Virus record (IMG/VR): IMGVR_UViG_3300042554_002499
Coordinates: 1 to 21,204 of that record
Reading direction: 5' to 3' (one strand)
DNA length: 21,204 bases
Source: a virus
Below, piece by piece: positions 1 to 6,551 of this stretch. The notes under the pieces are model-generated. The model did no database searches. It saw only the letters and a program-made list of their open reading frames with translations, and had not been told where the DNA came from. A program made the translations under genes and the position numbers. Numbering within the stretch: position 1 is the stretch's first letter; every line of letters starts with the position of its first letter.

Positions 1-164
1 ACTATGTCGTTGTAATCGCGGACAATCTGTTTGGCGACGGCATTGCCGAAGCGGTTTAGATCAATGGCGTTGCGGTAGATATTGGCAACAGGATCTTTGC
101 GGTTAATACGCCGCTTGAATTGCTCAACGTTGAGCAGGCGAGGTGTAACGCCTGATTGGGTCAT
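1..164 (-). CDS. Probable head protein, N-terminal part (partial)
   Basis: This open frame starts at ATG 164-162 and runs off the left edge, giving 54 residues beginning MTQSGVTPRLLNVEQFKRR. The start overlaps the portal stop codon as TAATG, so it is very probably translationally coupled to the portal gene. In phages with this gene order the gene after the portal is commonly a minor head, head-morphogenesis (Mu gpF-like) or scaffold/protease protein. The visible part is basic and has no diagnostic motif, so the role rests on position only. The rest of the gene lies outside the window. Confidence 0.7.
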   Translation of the reverse strand, partial: MTQSGVTPRLLNVEQFKRRINRKDPVANIYRNAIDLNRFGNAVAKQIVRDYNDI

Positions 165-1654
165 TATTCAGGCAGGACAACGGGTTCTTGGTCATCTTCC
201 TGCATCATCTCTTCGCTGGTGATGTCTTCACTGCCAAGGTTTTCAGGACCACCCATTTCAATCAACCCGCCAGATTGGGTTGCCTCCAGTTCTTCCTCAA
301 CGTCGAAGTCATCGCCCAGCACTTCGCCCTCAGCCAGTTGATCCAACAGCGTTTTCTGGCTGATTACGCCAGCGGTGTAGGTCTGCAGCAGGGCAAGAAT
401 TTCGGCAGGCTCAAGGCGTGCAGCGATGAAGTCGCGGTTGACGAAGCTGCTGCCCGATTGCGGCAGGCCAAGGTAATCAGCGTGATACCGCAGGCAGTTG
501 TCGATTAGATCCTGCACCTGTTGAGCAATGACCATCATGGTGCTGTCGCCTTGGCTGCGGTCAATCCGCTTGGCCTCGGCAGTTTCGGCGCTCAACTTCT
601 GGCCCAGCACGGCGGACAGACCCAGCTCGTTAATCTGCGCGGCGATCTGCTCAAGGCGGCGGAACTGAGCCTCAAAGCTCTTGCCACCCGGTTCGATGTA
701 CTCGGCGCGACCCTCGGCGGGAAGGGCAAGGGCTTCAGACGGGCCGGCGCTGATTTCTTCGGCGGAACTTGGGAAGCCAAACAACGCCAGCATCGGCACG
801 GCGCTGATATGCAGCATGTTGTCTAGATCGCTTTGGATCTGATAGGTCTTCAGGTTCAGCTCTGCGATGTCTTCCAGCGGCGGGCGGGATTCCAACAGGC
901 CAGTGCGGTTTGCGTAGGCGACGGCAAAGGGAATGTAATCAAGGCTGGTGGTGCCGGAAGCAACTTCAACGAACGCACCTTTGGTGTCGTCTTGACGGAA
1001 AATCTGATAGGAGCCCGGACGCAGGACACGAACCTGCTCAACGTACTTTTCGCCAAACTCACCGTCGGGCACGACCACCCGCTCCATCAGGCGCAGCATG
1101 GTCAGACGTTGAGCGCCATTGGTTACTTCAGAGCGCCACCCCAAAATATCGCGGGGCACATAAGTACACCAGTACGGGCGCAGGCTGGCCGCGTCGGTGA
1201 TGTTCTGCAGTTCGTCTCCAGAGTCAGAAGGGAAATCAACTAAAACACCGGCGTGACCGTAGCGGACCATTTTTCGGGCCAGCTCGTAGACAAAAATATT
1301 CAGGTCATTGCCTTGGAGGTCTACATCAAACAGTTGTTCGCGCAGGACATCGGGCACATCGTCAAGACGGACTGGCTTACGGGTCAACATGCCGGCCAGC
1401 ATCCGCTCAAGGCGCTGGTAATACGGCGGGCAAACTGAACGGGCCAAACGGTTGTCGTAGGACTCGTCTTGTTCGCGGGGTTCCTGCGGCAGGTAACGGC
1501 GATGCTTACGCCGCATTCCGTAGGTGCCCTCCAGCAGGTCTTCAATCAATATCCAATGTGCTTCCTGTGCAGCCCAAGCGCCGTTGGGATCTTGCACCTG
1601 CGTTGCTGTGCGCGTCAGCAGCCGGTCATAATGCCGAAAACCGGTGTAGGTCAT
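164..1654 (-). CDS. Phage portal protein (DUF4055 family)
   Basis: The 496-residue product resembles the DUF4055 portal family. Portals form the dodecameric ring at one capsid vertex through which DNA is packaged, and to which the tail joins. Recognisable stretches are the N-terminal region with RYLPQEPREQDESYDNRLAR (residues about 53-72), LARKMVRYGHAGVLVDFP (about 125-142) and the stem-like segment around LNLKTYQIQSDLDNMLH (about 266-282). The C-terminal 50 residues are strongly acidic, ending EDDQEPVVLPE. Length is normal for the family. It lies in the same leftward block as the terminase, and its stop overlaps the start of the next gene (TAATG). The 123-bp gap upstream separates it from the 62-residue gene. 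No strong ribosome-binding site precedes ATG 1654. The assignment is by remembered family resemblance. Confidence 0.9.
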   Translation of the reverse strand: MTYTGFRHYDRLLTRTATQVQDPNGAWAAQEAHWILIEDLLEGTYGMRRKHRRYLPQEPREQDESYDNRLARSVCPPYYQRLERMLAGMLTRKPVRLDDVPDVLREQLFDVDLQGNDLNIFVYELARKMVRYGHAGVLVDFPSDSGDELQNITDAASLRPYWCTYVPRDILGWRSEVTNGAQRLTMLRLMERVVVPDGEFGEKYVEQVRVLRPGSYQIFRQDDTKGAFVEVASGTTSLDYIPFAVAYANRTGLLESRPPLEDIAELNLKTYQIQSDLDNMLHISAVPMLALFGFPSSAEEISAGPSEALALPAEGRAEYIEPGGKSFEAQFRRLEQIAAQINELGLSAVLGQKLSAETAEAKRIDRSQGDSTMMVIAQQVQDLIDNCLRYHADYLGLPQSGSSFVNRDFIAARLEPAEILALLQTYTAGVISQKTLLDQLAEGEVLGDDFDVEEELEATQSGGLIEMGGPENLGSEDITSEEMMQEDDQEPVVLPE

Positions 1655-1777
1655 TCTTTGCGCCTAGCCATACACAAATTCTATGGTTCTAGGTTAGGCC
1701 TAAATAATGACTGGGCCTCCGATACCGCCACACACGGCGTCCAGCCTTACGGACAGAACCGACCCAGCGCGGGTAGT

Positions 1778-1966
1778 TTATTCGGCTTCGTCGGCGCGGG
1801 TGATCTCGTCTTCTAGAGCTTCGGCAGCTTCGTCAAAGCCTTCGTCGTAGAGCCACTGTTGAATGGCGGTGAGCATGGCGGAAGCAGCCTCGTTGAACTC
1901 GTAACAGGCGTCGTCAACGGTTGAGTCGAAGGCGGCTTCAAGATCGCGCCAGAGGGGTGCAGACAT
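1778..1966 (-). CDS. Small acidic protein of unknown function
   Basis: A 62-residue, strongly acidic, probably all-helical protein (MSAPLWRDLEAAF at the start, ALEDEITRADEAE at the end). I do not recognise a family. It lies between the terminator that ends the terminase unit and the portal gene, in the same orientation. It is either the first gene of the portal transcript or is reached by readthrough. ATG 1966 has no Shine-Dalgarno but sits in an A/C-rich context, like other leading genes here. The frame is supported by its composition and by lack of a competing gene. A small assembly chaperone or terminase-associated protein would suit the position, but nothing in the sequence proves it. Confidence 0.6.
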   Translation of the reverse strand: MSAPLWRDLEAAFDSTVDDACYEFNEAASAMLTAIQQWLYDEGFDEAAEALEDEITRADEAE

Positions 1967-1997
1967 TGCGATGTTGCGGCGGCTTCAGGGTAGCGGC

Positions 1998-2022
1998 AAA
2001 AGAAAAGGCCCCTTCGGGGGCC
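1998..2022 (-). terminator. Intrinsic terminator after the terminase unit
   Basis: Read on the minus strand this is a perfect 6-bp G/C stem, GGCCCC/GGGGCC with a CGAA tetraloop (positions 2022-2007), followed directly by TTTTCTTTT (2006-1998). That is a textbook Rho-independent terminator. It lies just downstream of the stop codon of the 56-residue gene at 2030, and upstream of the 62-residue and portal genes. It can therefore separate expression of the terminase unit from the head genes. Confidence 0.9.
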
Positions 2023-2029
2023 CGAGAAA

Positions 2030-2200
2030 TCAGTTGAAAAGACGCTTGACTTCGATGTCGCGGTTGGTTGCCGGATTGAACTTCATCAGAACGACAATGG
2101 CGTCAGGGCGCTCAGCATGGCCACGTTCGGCTGCAGCCATGGCGGCCTTGCGAGTCATCATGCCGGTCTGAGCGATGCCGTTGACTTCAAGGAAAAACAT
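2030..2200 (-). CDS. Small 56-residue protein behind its own promoter
   Basis: ATG 2200 opens a 56-codon frame (MFFLEVNGIAQTGMMTRKAA at the start, DIEVKRLFN at the end) closed by TGA at 2032-2030. I do not recognise it. The support is contextual. A recognisable promoter and structured leader lie immediately upstream on the same strand, and an intrinsic terminator follows within 8 bp of the stop, so the gene forms a one-gene transcription unit between terminase and portal. The leader closely resembles that of the plus-strand gene at 8262, including the ACCA just before ATG. The protein is moderately basic with an alanine-rich central helix. It is short, so a functional guess would be unsafe. 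Confidence 0.7.
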   Translation of the reverse strand: MFFLEVNGIAQTGMMTRKAAMAAAERGHAERPDAIVVLMKFNPATNRDIEVKRLFN

Positions 2201-2228
2201 TGGTCTTGTGTGTGGTGGGGTCGCCCCC
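2201..2228 (-). promoter_or_regulatory. Structured 5' leader: GNRA hairpin plus A/C-rich spacer
   Basis: On the minus strand GGGG-GCGA-CCCC (2228-2217) can fold into a 4-bp stem with a GCGA (GNRA-type) loop. It is followed by 16 nt of almost only A and C ending ACCA before ATG 2200. No Shine-Dalgarno is present. The arrangement is nearly identical to the leader at 8233-8261. Confidence 0.55.
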
Positions 2229-2237
2229 TGTCCCCTA

Positions 2238-2267
2238 ATTATGGGGTATACCCCGTGGGTTTGGCAA
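2238..2267 (-). promoter_or_regulatory. Probable sigma-70-type promoter with palindrome in spacer
   Basis: Minus-strand TTGCCA (2267-2262), an 18-bp spacer, then CATAAT (2243-2238) makes a good vegetative-type promoter. The expected start near 2231 lies just ahead of the leader hairpin. The spacer and first -10 base contain the perfect 12-bp palindrome GGGGTATACCCC (2243-2254), which recurs in near-identical form at two plus-strand promoters and could be an operator. Confidence 0.6.
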
Positions 2268-2294
2268 GCACCCCAGTGGCCAGTTCACAAATCG

Positions 2295-3635
2295 TCAGTA
2301 CAGCCTGATGCCAGTGCTGCGGCCCGCGTTCGCGTGAAGCGGGTTGAACTCACGCCAGACCACGTACCCCAAGGCGTCAACCATGTGATCGTGCCCAGCC
2401 TCCTTGTCCGGCTCGCCCTTCTCTGTCCAGCTCTGCAGCTCAAGGCATTCGATCAGCCGCGTGCAGCCCTGCGCCACCGTCAACCGCACCTCGCCCTTCC
2501 CGTTTTCCAGCAGTGCCTGAACAGCAGACACCCGATCACGAACAGCAGGGTTAGACCGCCCAGATTGATTGCTAAACCCGTAGGACTCCAATATTTGTAT
2601 ATCAGTCCGGGAGGCGTTGGTGGAGCGATTGCCGCCTGAGGCGTCAGGGTAAACGTAAATACGGTGATCGGGATAACGGCGTTTAATTTCTTGCGCCAGT
2701 GCATCAGTGTCATGTGCTCCGCTCACTTCATCGACGATGGCCAGTCTGTTGCCATTCCTAACACCAATCACGGCAGACATATTCGCAACGTTGAAGTCAA
2801 CGCCCACGCGCAATGGTTCGTTACTGAAGTCATTAACGGTCGCCACTACATGCTTTGCACGATCAAACCTGTCGTACACCTGGCCGGTATTTAGGTTCAC
2901 CCATTGGCCTTCCAAATACGACTTGATTAACTGCGGCGGATAATTCGCCATCAGGCTGTCAACAAACCCGTCGGGCAGGTACGGGTTGTCCATGGTGCGA
3001 GCACGGATCAGGGCCGTGTCTTCACCGGCGTTGCGGTCGAACGTATCGAATGCCCAGCCGTAACCTTCGGGCGTGGTGGCAGCGTAAAACTGCTGCACGT
3101 TGCCAGCACGAAGACGGGCCAGAGCCATTCGTGTTGCCTGCTCTGCTACCCGCTTGTTTGCCGTGTCGGCCTCGTCAAAGCCAATGGCGCAGAGGTTCTG
3201 ACCACGAATGCGGTTCCACGTCTCCATCGTCCGCAGAAGGATGGTGTGGCTGCCCTCGGCAAAGTGCAGGGTGTATTCAGGCAGCGGGCTAACGCGGAAG
3301 TCAAACGGAATCTCCCATTCTTCCAGCAGGTCATCCATGGTGCGCTGGAGGATGTCACGCAGCATCGGGGCGACAGGCTCAAACAGGGCGCTGACGTGGC
3401 CGATGTTCAGAGCTGCCATGTGAACGGCCTTGGCTACGAGGCCATGGGTTTTGCCGGCACCGAATCCGCAGACGAGGGCGAGCTTGCGGTGTTGGGTGTC
3501 ATCACAAAAGGCCAGTTGATGCGGCAGCAGCGTTTGCCGAATGCGATCTAAGGCCTGTTGGGCTGTTGGTCCTGAGGCTTGGCTTGACGGTGGATCGAGG
3601 AGGAAACCACCGGGAGCGTTGGCGAGGAGGCTCAA
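2295..3635 (-). CDS. terL: Terminase large subunit (packaging ATPase and nuclease)
   Basis: This 446-residue protein is the packaging motor that translocates DNA into the prohead and cuts the concatemer. The N-terminal ATPase shows a Walker A motif GFGAGKT (57-63), a Walker B motif with catalytic acid in AIGFDEAD (150-157) and a coupling motif TTPEG (187-191). The C-terminal RNase H-like nuclease shows acidic residues in VGVDFNV (D280), YPDASG (D331) and DHMVDALGY (D416/D420). Length fits the family. The first codon is TTG at 3635, overlapping the small-subunit TGA as TTGA, which indicates coupling; no better downstream ATG exists before the conserved core. The 3' end lies close to the separate promoter driving the 56-residue gene. 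Confidence 0.96.
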   Translation of the reverse strand: MSLLANAPGGFLLDPPSSQASGPTAQQALDRIRQTLLPHQLAFCDDTQHRKLALVCGFGAGKTHGLVAKAVHMAALNIGHVSALFEPVAPMLRDILQRTMDDLLEEWEIPFDFRVSPLPEYTLHFAEGSHTILLRTMETWNRIRGQNLCAIGFDEADTANKRVAEQATRMALARLRAGNVQQFYAATTPEGYGWAFDTFDRNAGEDTALIRARTMDNPYLPDGFVDSLMANYPPQLIKSYLEGQWVNLNTGQVYDRFDRAKHVVATVNDFSNEPLRVGVDFNVANMSAVIGVRNGNRLAIVDEVSGAHDTDALAQEIKRRYPDHRIYVYPDASGGNRSTNASRTDIQILESYGFSNQSGRSNPAVRDRVSAVQALLENGKGEVRLTVAQGCTRLIECLELQSWTEKGEPDKEAGHDHMVDALGYVVWREFNPLHANAGRSTGIRLY

Positions 3636-3949
3636 GTATCAAGGCCGATGAGTTTGGCTTGAAGCTGAACGGCGTTGAGGGCGACTTGGGTTTGACCGCG
3701 TTTGTAAGCGGACTGTTCGTAGGTACGAAGGCGGCCTAGGGCTTCGGCAATCCATGCCGGACGGGTCATGGCGGCGTCTTCTTCTAGGCGGATACGAGCA
3801 CGTTGGATGTATTCATCGGCCTGCCGCGCAGAGCATTTCCACTGATTGGCTGCAAATTGAACGATCTGACCACGCGATTGTCCTTCGGTCAAAAGACCGT
3901 AAATAGTGTCAACACGGAAGTTGACTTCGGCAGCAGTTGAGCGTGCCAA
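3632..3949 (-). CDS. terS: Terminase small subunit (probable)
   Basis: The conserved-looking part starts around ARSTAAEVNFRVDTIYGLL, continues with EGQSRGQIVQFAANQW and an arginine/glutamate-rich helical region, and ends QLQAKLIGLDT. This pattern is typical of small terminase proteins that recognise DNA ends: a helix-turn-helix-like N-terminus followed by helices for oligomerisation. Position directly before terL, with a TTGA overlap, supports the call. I start at TTG 3949 (105 residues). The frame stays open to ATG 4051, but those extra 34 residues are hydrophobic and unlike the family. That stretch also contains direct repeats that look regulatory. No clear Shine-Dalgarno supports either start. 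Confidence 0.75.
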   Translation of the reverse strand: MARSTAAEVNFRVDTIYGLLTEGQSRGQIVQFAANQWKCSARQADEYIQRARIRLEEDAAMTRPAWIAEALGRLRTYEQSAYKRGQTQVALNAVQLQAKLIGLDT

Positions 3950-4018
3950 GTTTGCGGGAAAAAGTGATAGGAACAGGATAAACCCAAAAGGTAAAGAATG
4001 GAGCGGATATGTCTCAGA

Positions 4019-4047
4019 TTGGGACACTTGGGACAGCCTTGGGCGAG
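4019..4047. repeat. Three 9-bp direct repeats in the divergent region
   Basis: TTGGGACAC (4019-4027), TTGGGACAG (4028-4036) and, after a 2-bp gap, TTGGGCGAG (4039-4047) are tandem same-orientation copies. They lie between the leftward terminase genes and the rightward replication-like gene. Such repeats can be operator half-sites or replication iterons. They would fall inside the terminase small-subunit frame only if the doubtful start at 4051 were used. Confidence 0.5.
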
Positions 4048-4170
4048 ACATGGCGGTGCGCGGCGCCGAACCGAAAGACTTTCTGGAGTGTCATAGGGGG
4101 CACTTGCGCCCCAGTTAAAAACCGCTAGCTTTTGAAAGCAATTTTCGCAAGGAGCAAATTCCTGCAAGCC

Positions 4171-4776
4171 ATGGCAAAAGCCATTTTTCTGCGTTTACCC
4201 GACGATTTGGTTTGTGACCTAGAGCGTTACAAACCCAAAACAATGTCCCTGACTGGGTATTGCGCCTTTCTAATCGAGTTAGGGGTTGACAGGCCAGTTA
4301 CGCTGGCGGAGCGACCGAAGGGAAGCGAAGCCTCTATTTCTTCTAATAATATTATTGATACTTCTTCTTCTATTAAAAATATTCCTTTTAATAATATTAA
4401 TAGTACGGTCGGAAAATCAAAATCCGAAAAGCCGAAAAAGGCCAAGCGACCGGCTTACAGCGACGAGTTCAACACCTTCTGGAAGCTGTACCAGTCAGCC
4501 CCTGATCGTGTCTCATCTCAGACGAAGCCCAAGGCCTACGACGAGTGGAGGGGCATTGTGGCGCTGGAAGGACCGGAGACCCTCCTGAAAGCCGCTACAA
4601 GGGCGATTGAGGAGCAGAAGCGGAAGATGACAGCCGGCGAGTTCGTGGGCAGCCTTCCTGACCTGTTTCGCTGGCTCCGCGACGGCAAGTACGAGGTTTA
4701 TCTGGAGGAGCACCAAGCGCAGAAGGCAGGGCGGACATGGAGCGCCGATCTCGGCTGCTGGATTGAAAATGACTAG
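4171..4776 (+). CDS. Replication-initiation-like protein with ribbon-helix-helix start
   Basis: The 201-residue product has three parts. Residues 1-45 (MAKAIFLRLPDDLVCDLERY at the start) look like a ribbon-helix-helix DNA-binding unit. Residues 50-95 are a low-complexity Ser/Asn/Ile/Lys linker. Residues 96-201 (EFNTFWKLYQSAP, a conserved YDEW, then FVGSLPDLFRWLRDGKYEVYL) match the C-terminal pattern common in phage replication and primosome-loading proteins, F..FW..YP then WLRDG.Y..YL. ATG 4171 places the beta strand right after Met, as in ribbon-helix-helix proteins. AAGGAG at 4149-4154 is rather far away (16 nt), and the frame extends to TTG 4132. It is the first gene of the rightward block. 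The linker codons form an A+T-rich island unlike the flanks. Confidence 0.65.
   Translation: MAKAIFLRLPDDLVCDLERYKPKTMSLTGYCAFLIELGVDRPVTLAERPKGSEASISSNNIIDTSSSIKNIPFNNINSTVGKSKSEKPKKAKRPAYSDEFNTFWKLYQSAPDRVSSQTKPKAYDEWRGIVALEGPETLLKAATRAIEEQKRKMTAGEFVGSLPDLFRWLRDGKYEVYLEEHQAQKAGRTWSADLGCWIEND
4335..4420. other. A+T-rich island in the replication-like gene (possible origin)
   Basis: About 85 bp within the linker-coding part of the replication-like gene are almost pure A/T with TTC runs, in contrast to G/C-rich flanks. TAATAATATTA occurs twice, at 4344-4354 and 4389-4399, 45 bp apart. In lambda-type phages the origin lies inside the initiator gene at the linker, beside an A+T-rich unwinding region, so this is a candidate origin. 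No proof is available from sequence alone. Confidence 0.4.
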
Positions 4777-4809
4777 CCAGCTCGCCCCGCCAACCACTGA
4801 CGACTCACC

Positions 4810-5097
4810 ATGAAGCTGTATTCACCTGATGCCCGAGGCAAGTACGTCTGGCAGGTGGCTGACGCCAAGACACGCGCCGTGTCGTACACGGTCACCACGA
4901 GCCGTACGCCCCCGCCTGATGCCTGCTACGGGCACCCCATGGGCAAGTACGACGACACCGGCCTGTACCTGACCTTTTGCCCGAACGTCGGCGCTGACGA
5001 TCCGAAGAGCCCACAGGCGGCTCGCTACGTGCTGCACCCCATGGCCGCTGCTGAGCGTGATCGTGCTGACCGTGAACGGCTCTGGCGCGAAATCTGA
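4810..5097 (+). CDS. Protein of unknown function, 95 residues
   Basis: The product begins MKLYSPDARGKYVWQVADAK, has a Pro-rich segment (TSRTPPPDACYGHPMGKYDD) and ends in a charged helix RDRADRERLWREI. I recognise no family. Two cysteines (C39 and C57) are present but make no clear metal site. The gene starts 33 bp after the replication-like gene, with an A/C-rich approach (CACC just before ATG) and no Shine-Dalgarno. Its TGA overlaps the next ATG as ATGA at 5095-5099, so the next gene is coupled. Codon use is like its neighbours. It is likely an early accessory protein, with no evidence for a specific role. Confidence 0.72.
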   Translation: MKLYSPDARGKYVWQVADAKTRAVSYTVTTSRTPPPDACYGHPMGKYDDTGLYLTFCPNVGADDPKSPQAARYVLHPMAAAERDRADRERLWREI

Positions 5098-5537
5098 TGA
5101 GGCTTGCCTTTGACCTAACCGAAGTCCGCCGCCTACTCAGGCGTGGCATTGATGCAAAGCACTGGACGCTTCAGGATCTCGATAGCCCTTCGCCGGGCTG
5201 GCTGATCACAATGGAAGACGCCAAACGCATTGCCGGTTTTACCCCACCCGTTTATCAAAACCTTCTCAGAGATGAGCCCACACCAACAGAGCGCGTCGAA
5301 ATCGTCAGCCCCAGAGACTTCGCGGTGGCTGAAACCCTTGCCGATCCTGTTCAACGAGGAAGCACACCGGTATTACCACGAACCGACGGGCACATGGTTG
5401 AACCATTCAGTGACGCAGGTTTGCAAGGGCCGGAAAGATGCGTGGGCGATGAAGCGGATTATGGAGACCAAGCATATTTGGGAACCTCGGGGGAAGACGG
5501 TACACAAGGCGTTGGAGGATTTTCTGACGACTGGTGA
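5097..5537 (+). CDS. Unknown protein; C-terminal half overlaps the nuclease gene
   Basis: ATG 5097 opens a 146-codon frame coupled to the previous gene (ATGA). Residues 1-70 look like a normal protein (MRLAFDLTEVRRLLRRGIDA, then WTLQDLDSPSPGW, then PPVYQNLLRDEP), a pattern I associate with small phage proteins of unknown role. From about residue 59 the frame runs over the nuclease gene that starts at 5272 in the +1 frame. The remaining residues are Gly/Asp-rich and look like a shadow translation. Either the genes truly overlap by 266 nt, or an indel has removed an earlier stop. The first half is well supported; the end point is uncertain. Confidence 0.55.
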   Translation: MRLAFDLTEVRRLLRRGIDAKHWTLQDLDSPSPGWLITMEDAKRIAGFTPPVYQNLLRDEPTPTERVEIVSPRDFAVAETLADPVQRGSTPVLPRTDGHMVEPFSDAGLQGPERCVGDEADYGDQAYLGTSGEDGTQGVGGFSDDW

Positions 5538-5952
5538 CGCTGGCGACTATCCGGCGGAATACAGCGAGTGGATTGAGCCGTTGCTGGAGCATTCCGTTTG
5601 GCAGACCTACGAGGCCATTGCCTGTGAATACAGGTTGTGCGATGTGGAGCGCAGCATTGCCGGCAGCTTTGATTGCCTGCTGCGGCGCAAGGATGATCAC
5701 ACACAGTTGGTGCTGGTGGATCTGAAAACGCAGAGCAGGGCGGATGCCAGCCCGTATGACGTGAGCCCGCAGTTGGGCGGGTATTTGGGGATGCTGAGCC
5801 TGCACTGGCCGAAGCTGTACGTACAGAAGGCTGGGGTGCTCTGGGCCCGCCCTGGAAACACAACCCTGCAGAAGGTGGACGTTGATGAGGCTGTGATCGA
5901 GTGGCAAGGCGCCCGCGATGCCTTCCTGATGCTGAATCAGCCGGAGTTCTGA
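5272..5952 (+). CDS. PD-(D/E)XK exonuclease, Cas4/RecB-like
   Basis: The 226-residue protein fits the phage Cas4/RecB-like nucleases that resect DNA ends for recombination. It starts with a conserved-looking strand LFNEEAHRYYH (26-36), followed by HSVTQV (45-50) and WEPRGKTVHKALEDFL (70-85, with His78). The catalytic core follows: GSFDCLL (D134), LVLVDLKTQ (D150, K152) and QLGGYLGML (Q167). No cysteine cluster for an iron-sulfur centre is evident. ATG 5272 is chosen; the frame reaches TTG 5230 but adds only 14 residues without family resemblance. The start lies inside the preceding gene. The stop overlaps the next start as TGATG. It probably works with the annealing protein at 10691. Confidence 0.85.
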   Translation: MSPHQQSASKSSAPETSRWLKPLPILFNEEAHRYYHEPTGTWLNHSVTQVCKGRKDAWAMKRIMETKHIWEPRGKTVHKALEDFLTTGDAGDYPAEYSEWIEPLLEHSVWQTYEAIACEYRLCDVERSIAGSFDCLLRRKDDHTQLVLVDLKTQSRADASPYDVSPQLGGYLGMLSLHWPKLYVQKAGVLWARPGNTTLQKVDVDEAVIEWQGARDAFLMLNQPEF

Positions 5953-6551
5953 TGACTTTTTTCTTATCCACGGAAATGATTGATTACAAAACGCGCAACC
6001 ATCCGTTAGTCAACGGGAAGCGCACAACGAAGACGCAAATTGATGCTGAAAATGAACGACGCGCAATGTATTTGTTGTCGCAGGAATTCAGGTCAAAGAT
6101 TGAGGTTTACAGTGATGATCCGCACTGCAAAATTGACTTTGCGGCCAAATCACCAAACGGCGAAATTACCGCATTGTTTGAGTTCAAGAAACGCGGCGGC
6201 AAGCACAACGATCCGCAATACAAAAGGGGATGGTGGGTGCCGTGCGAAAAACTAGACGCACTTGTTTATTACGGTATTCACTTGAGAAAAGAACAAAACA
6301 AACCCTTGATAACAGAGCTGTATTACTGCTGGGGTTTCAACGACGGTTTTTATTACATTAACATTCAGGAGGCAATGGTTTGGCTTTGTGATTATGAAAT
6401 TGGCGGTTTAGGTTACTCGGTGAAAGAAAAGAAAAACAATGGCAAAGAGGCCGTGTATCTGGTTCCGCGCAACAATCCGTTTATTCGTGAAATAAGGGTT
6501 GGTTCAGTTGATACCCCGTGGCGATACGCTTCTAACGCGCTGGCGGCATGA
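5952..6551 (+). CDS. Putative PD-(D/E)XK endonuclease next to methyltransferase
   Basis: ATG 5952 overlaps the preceding TGA (TGATG) and opens a 199-residue protein. A nuclease-like core is visible: ENERRAMYLL with E33, then CKIDFAAK with D62, then ALFEFKKRG with E77 and K79. This order of E, D, and ExK is that of PD-(D/E)XK enzymes. The stop overlaps the start of the cytosine methyltransferase as ATGA, so the two are probably co-translated. A restriction-type partner to that methyltransferase is one reading; a phage DNA-processing nuclease is another. The gene is visibly richer in A+T than the genes before it, hinting at separate acquisition. The residue spacing is suggestive and no family name is claimed. 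Confidence 0.6.
   Translation: MTFFLSTEMIDYKTRNHPLVNGKRTTKTQIDAENERRAMYLLSQEFRSKIEVYSDDPHCKIDFAAKSPNGEITALFEFKKRGGKHNDPQYKRGWWVPCEKLDALVYYGIHLRKEQNKPLITELYYCWGFNDGFYYINIQEAMVWLCDYEIGGLGYSVKEKKNNGKEAVYLVPRNNPFIREIRVGSVDTPWRYASNALAA

Noticed and set aside
833-1243. Plus-strand frame antisense to the portal gene
   Set aside because: No protein-like features, no start signal, and it lies completely within a well-supported portal gene.
1655-1777. RNA gene or small coding region in the gap before the portal
   Set aside because: It contains the 10-bp palindrome TTAGGCCTAA (1694-1703) and a weak CGCC/GGCG hairpin, but no tRNA arm pattern, clear promoter or credible open frame.
4096-4117. GGGGC/GCCCC hairpin upstream of the replication-like gene as another structured leader
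   Set aside because: The loop is not GNRA-like, no A/C-rich spacer follows, and no good promoter precedes it. It may be chance in G/C-rich sequence.
3906-4118. Plus-strand 70-residue frame with DWDTWDSLGRD
   Set aside because: It overlaps the terminase small subunit and the direct repeats. The repeated WD-type residues come from the tandem DNA repeats, so I see it as a shadow.
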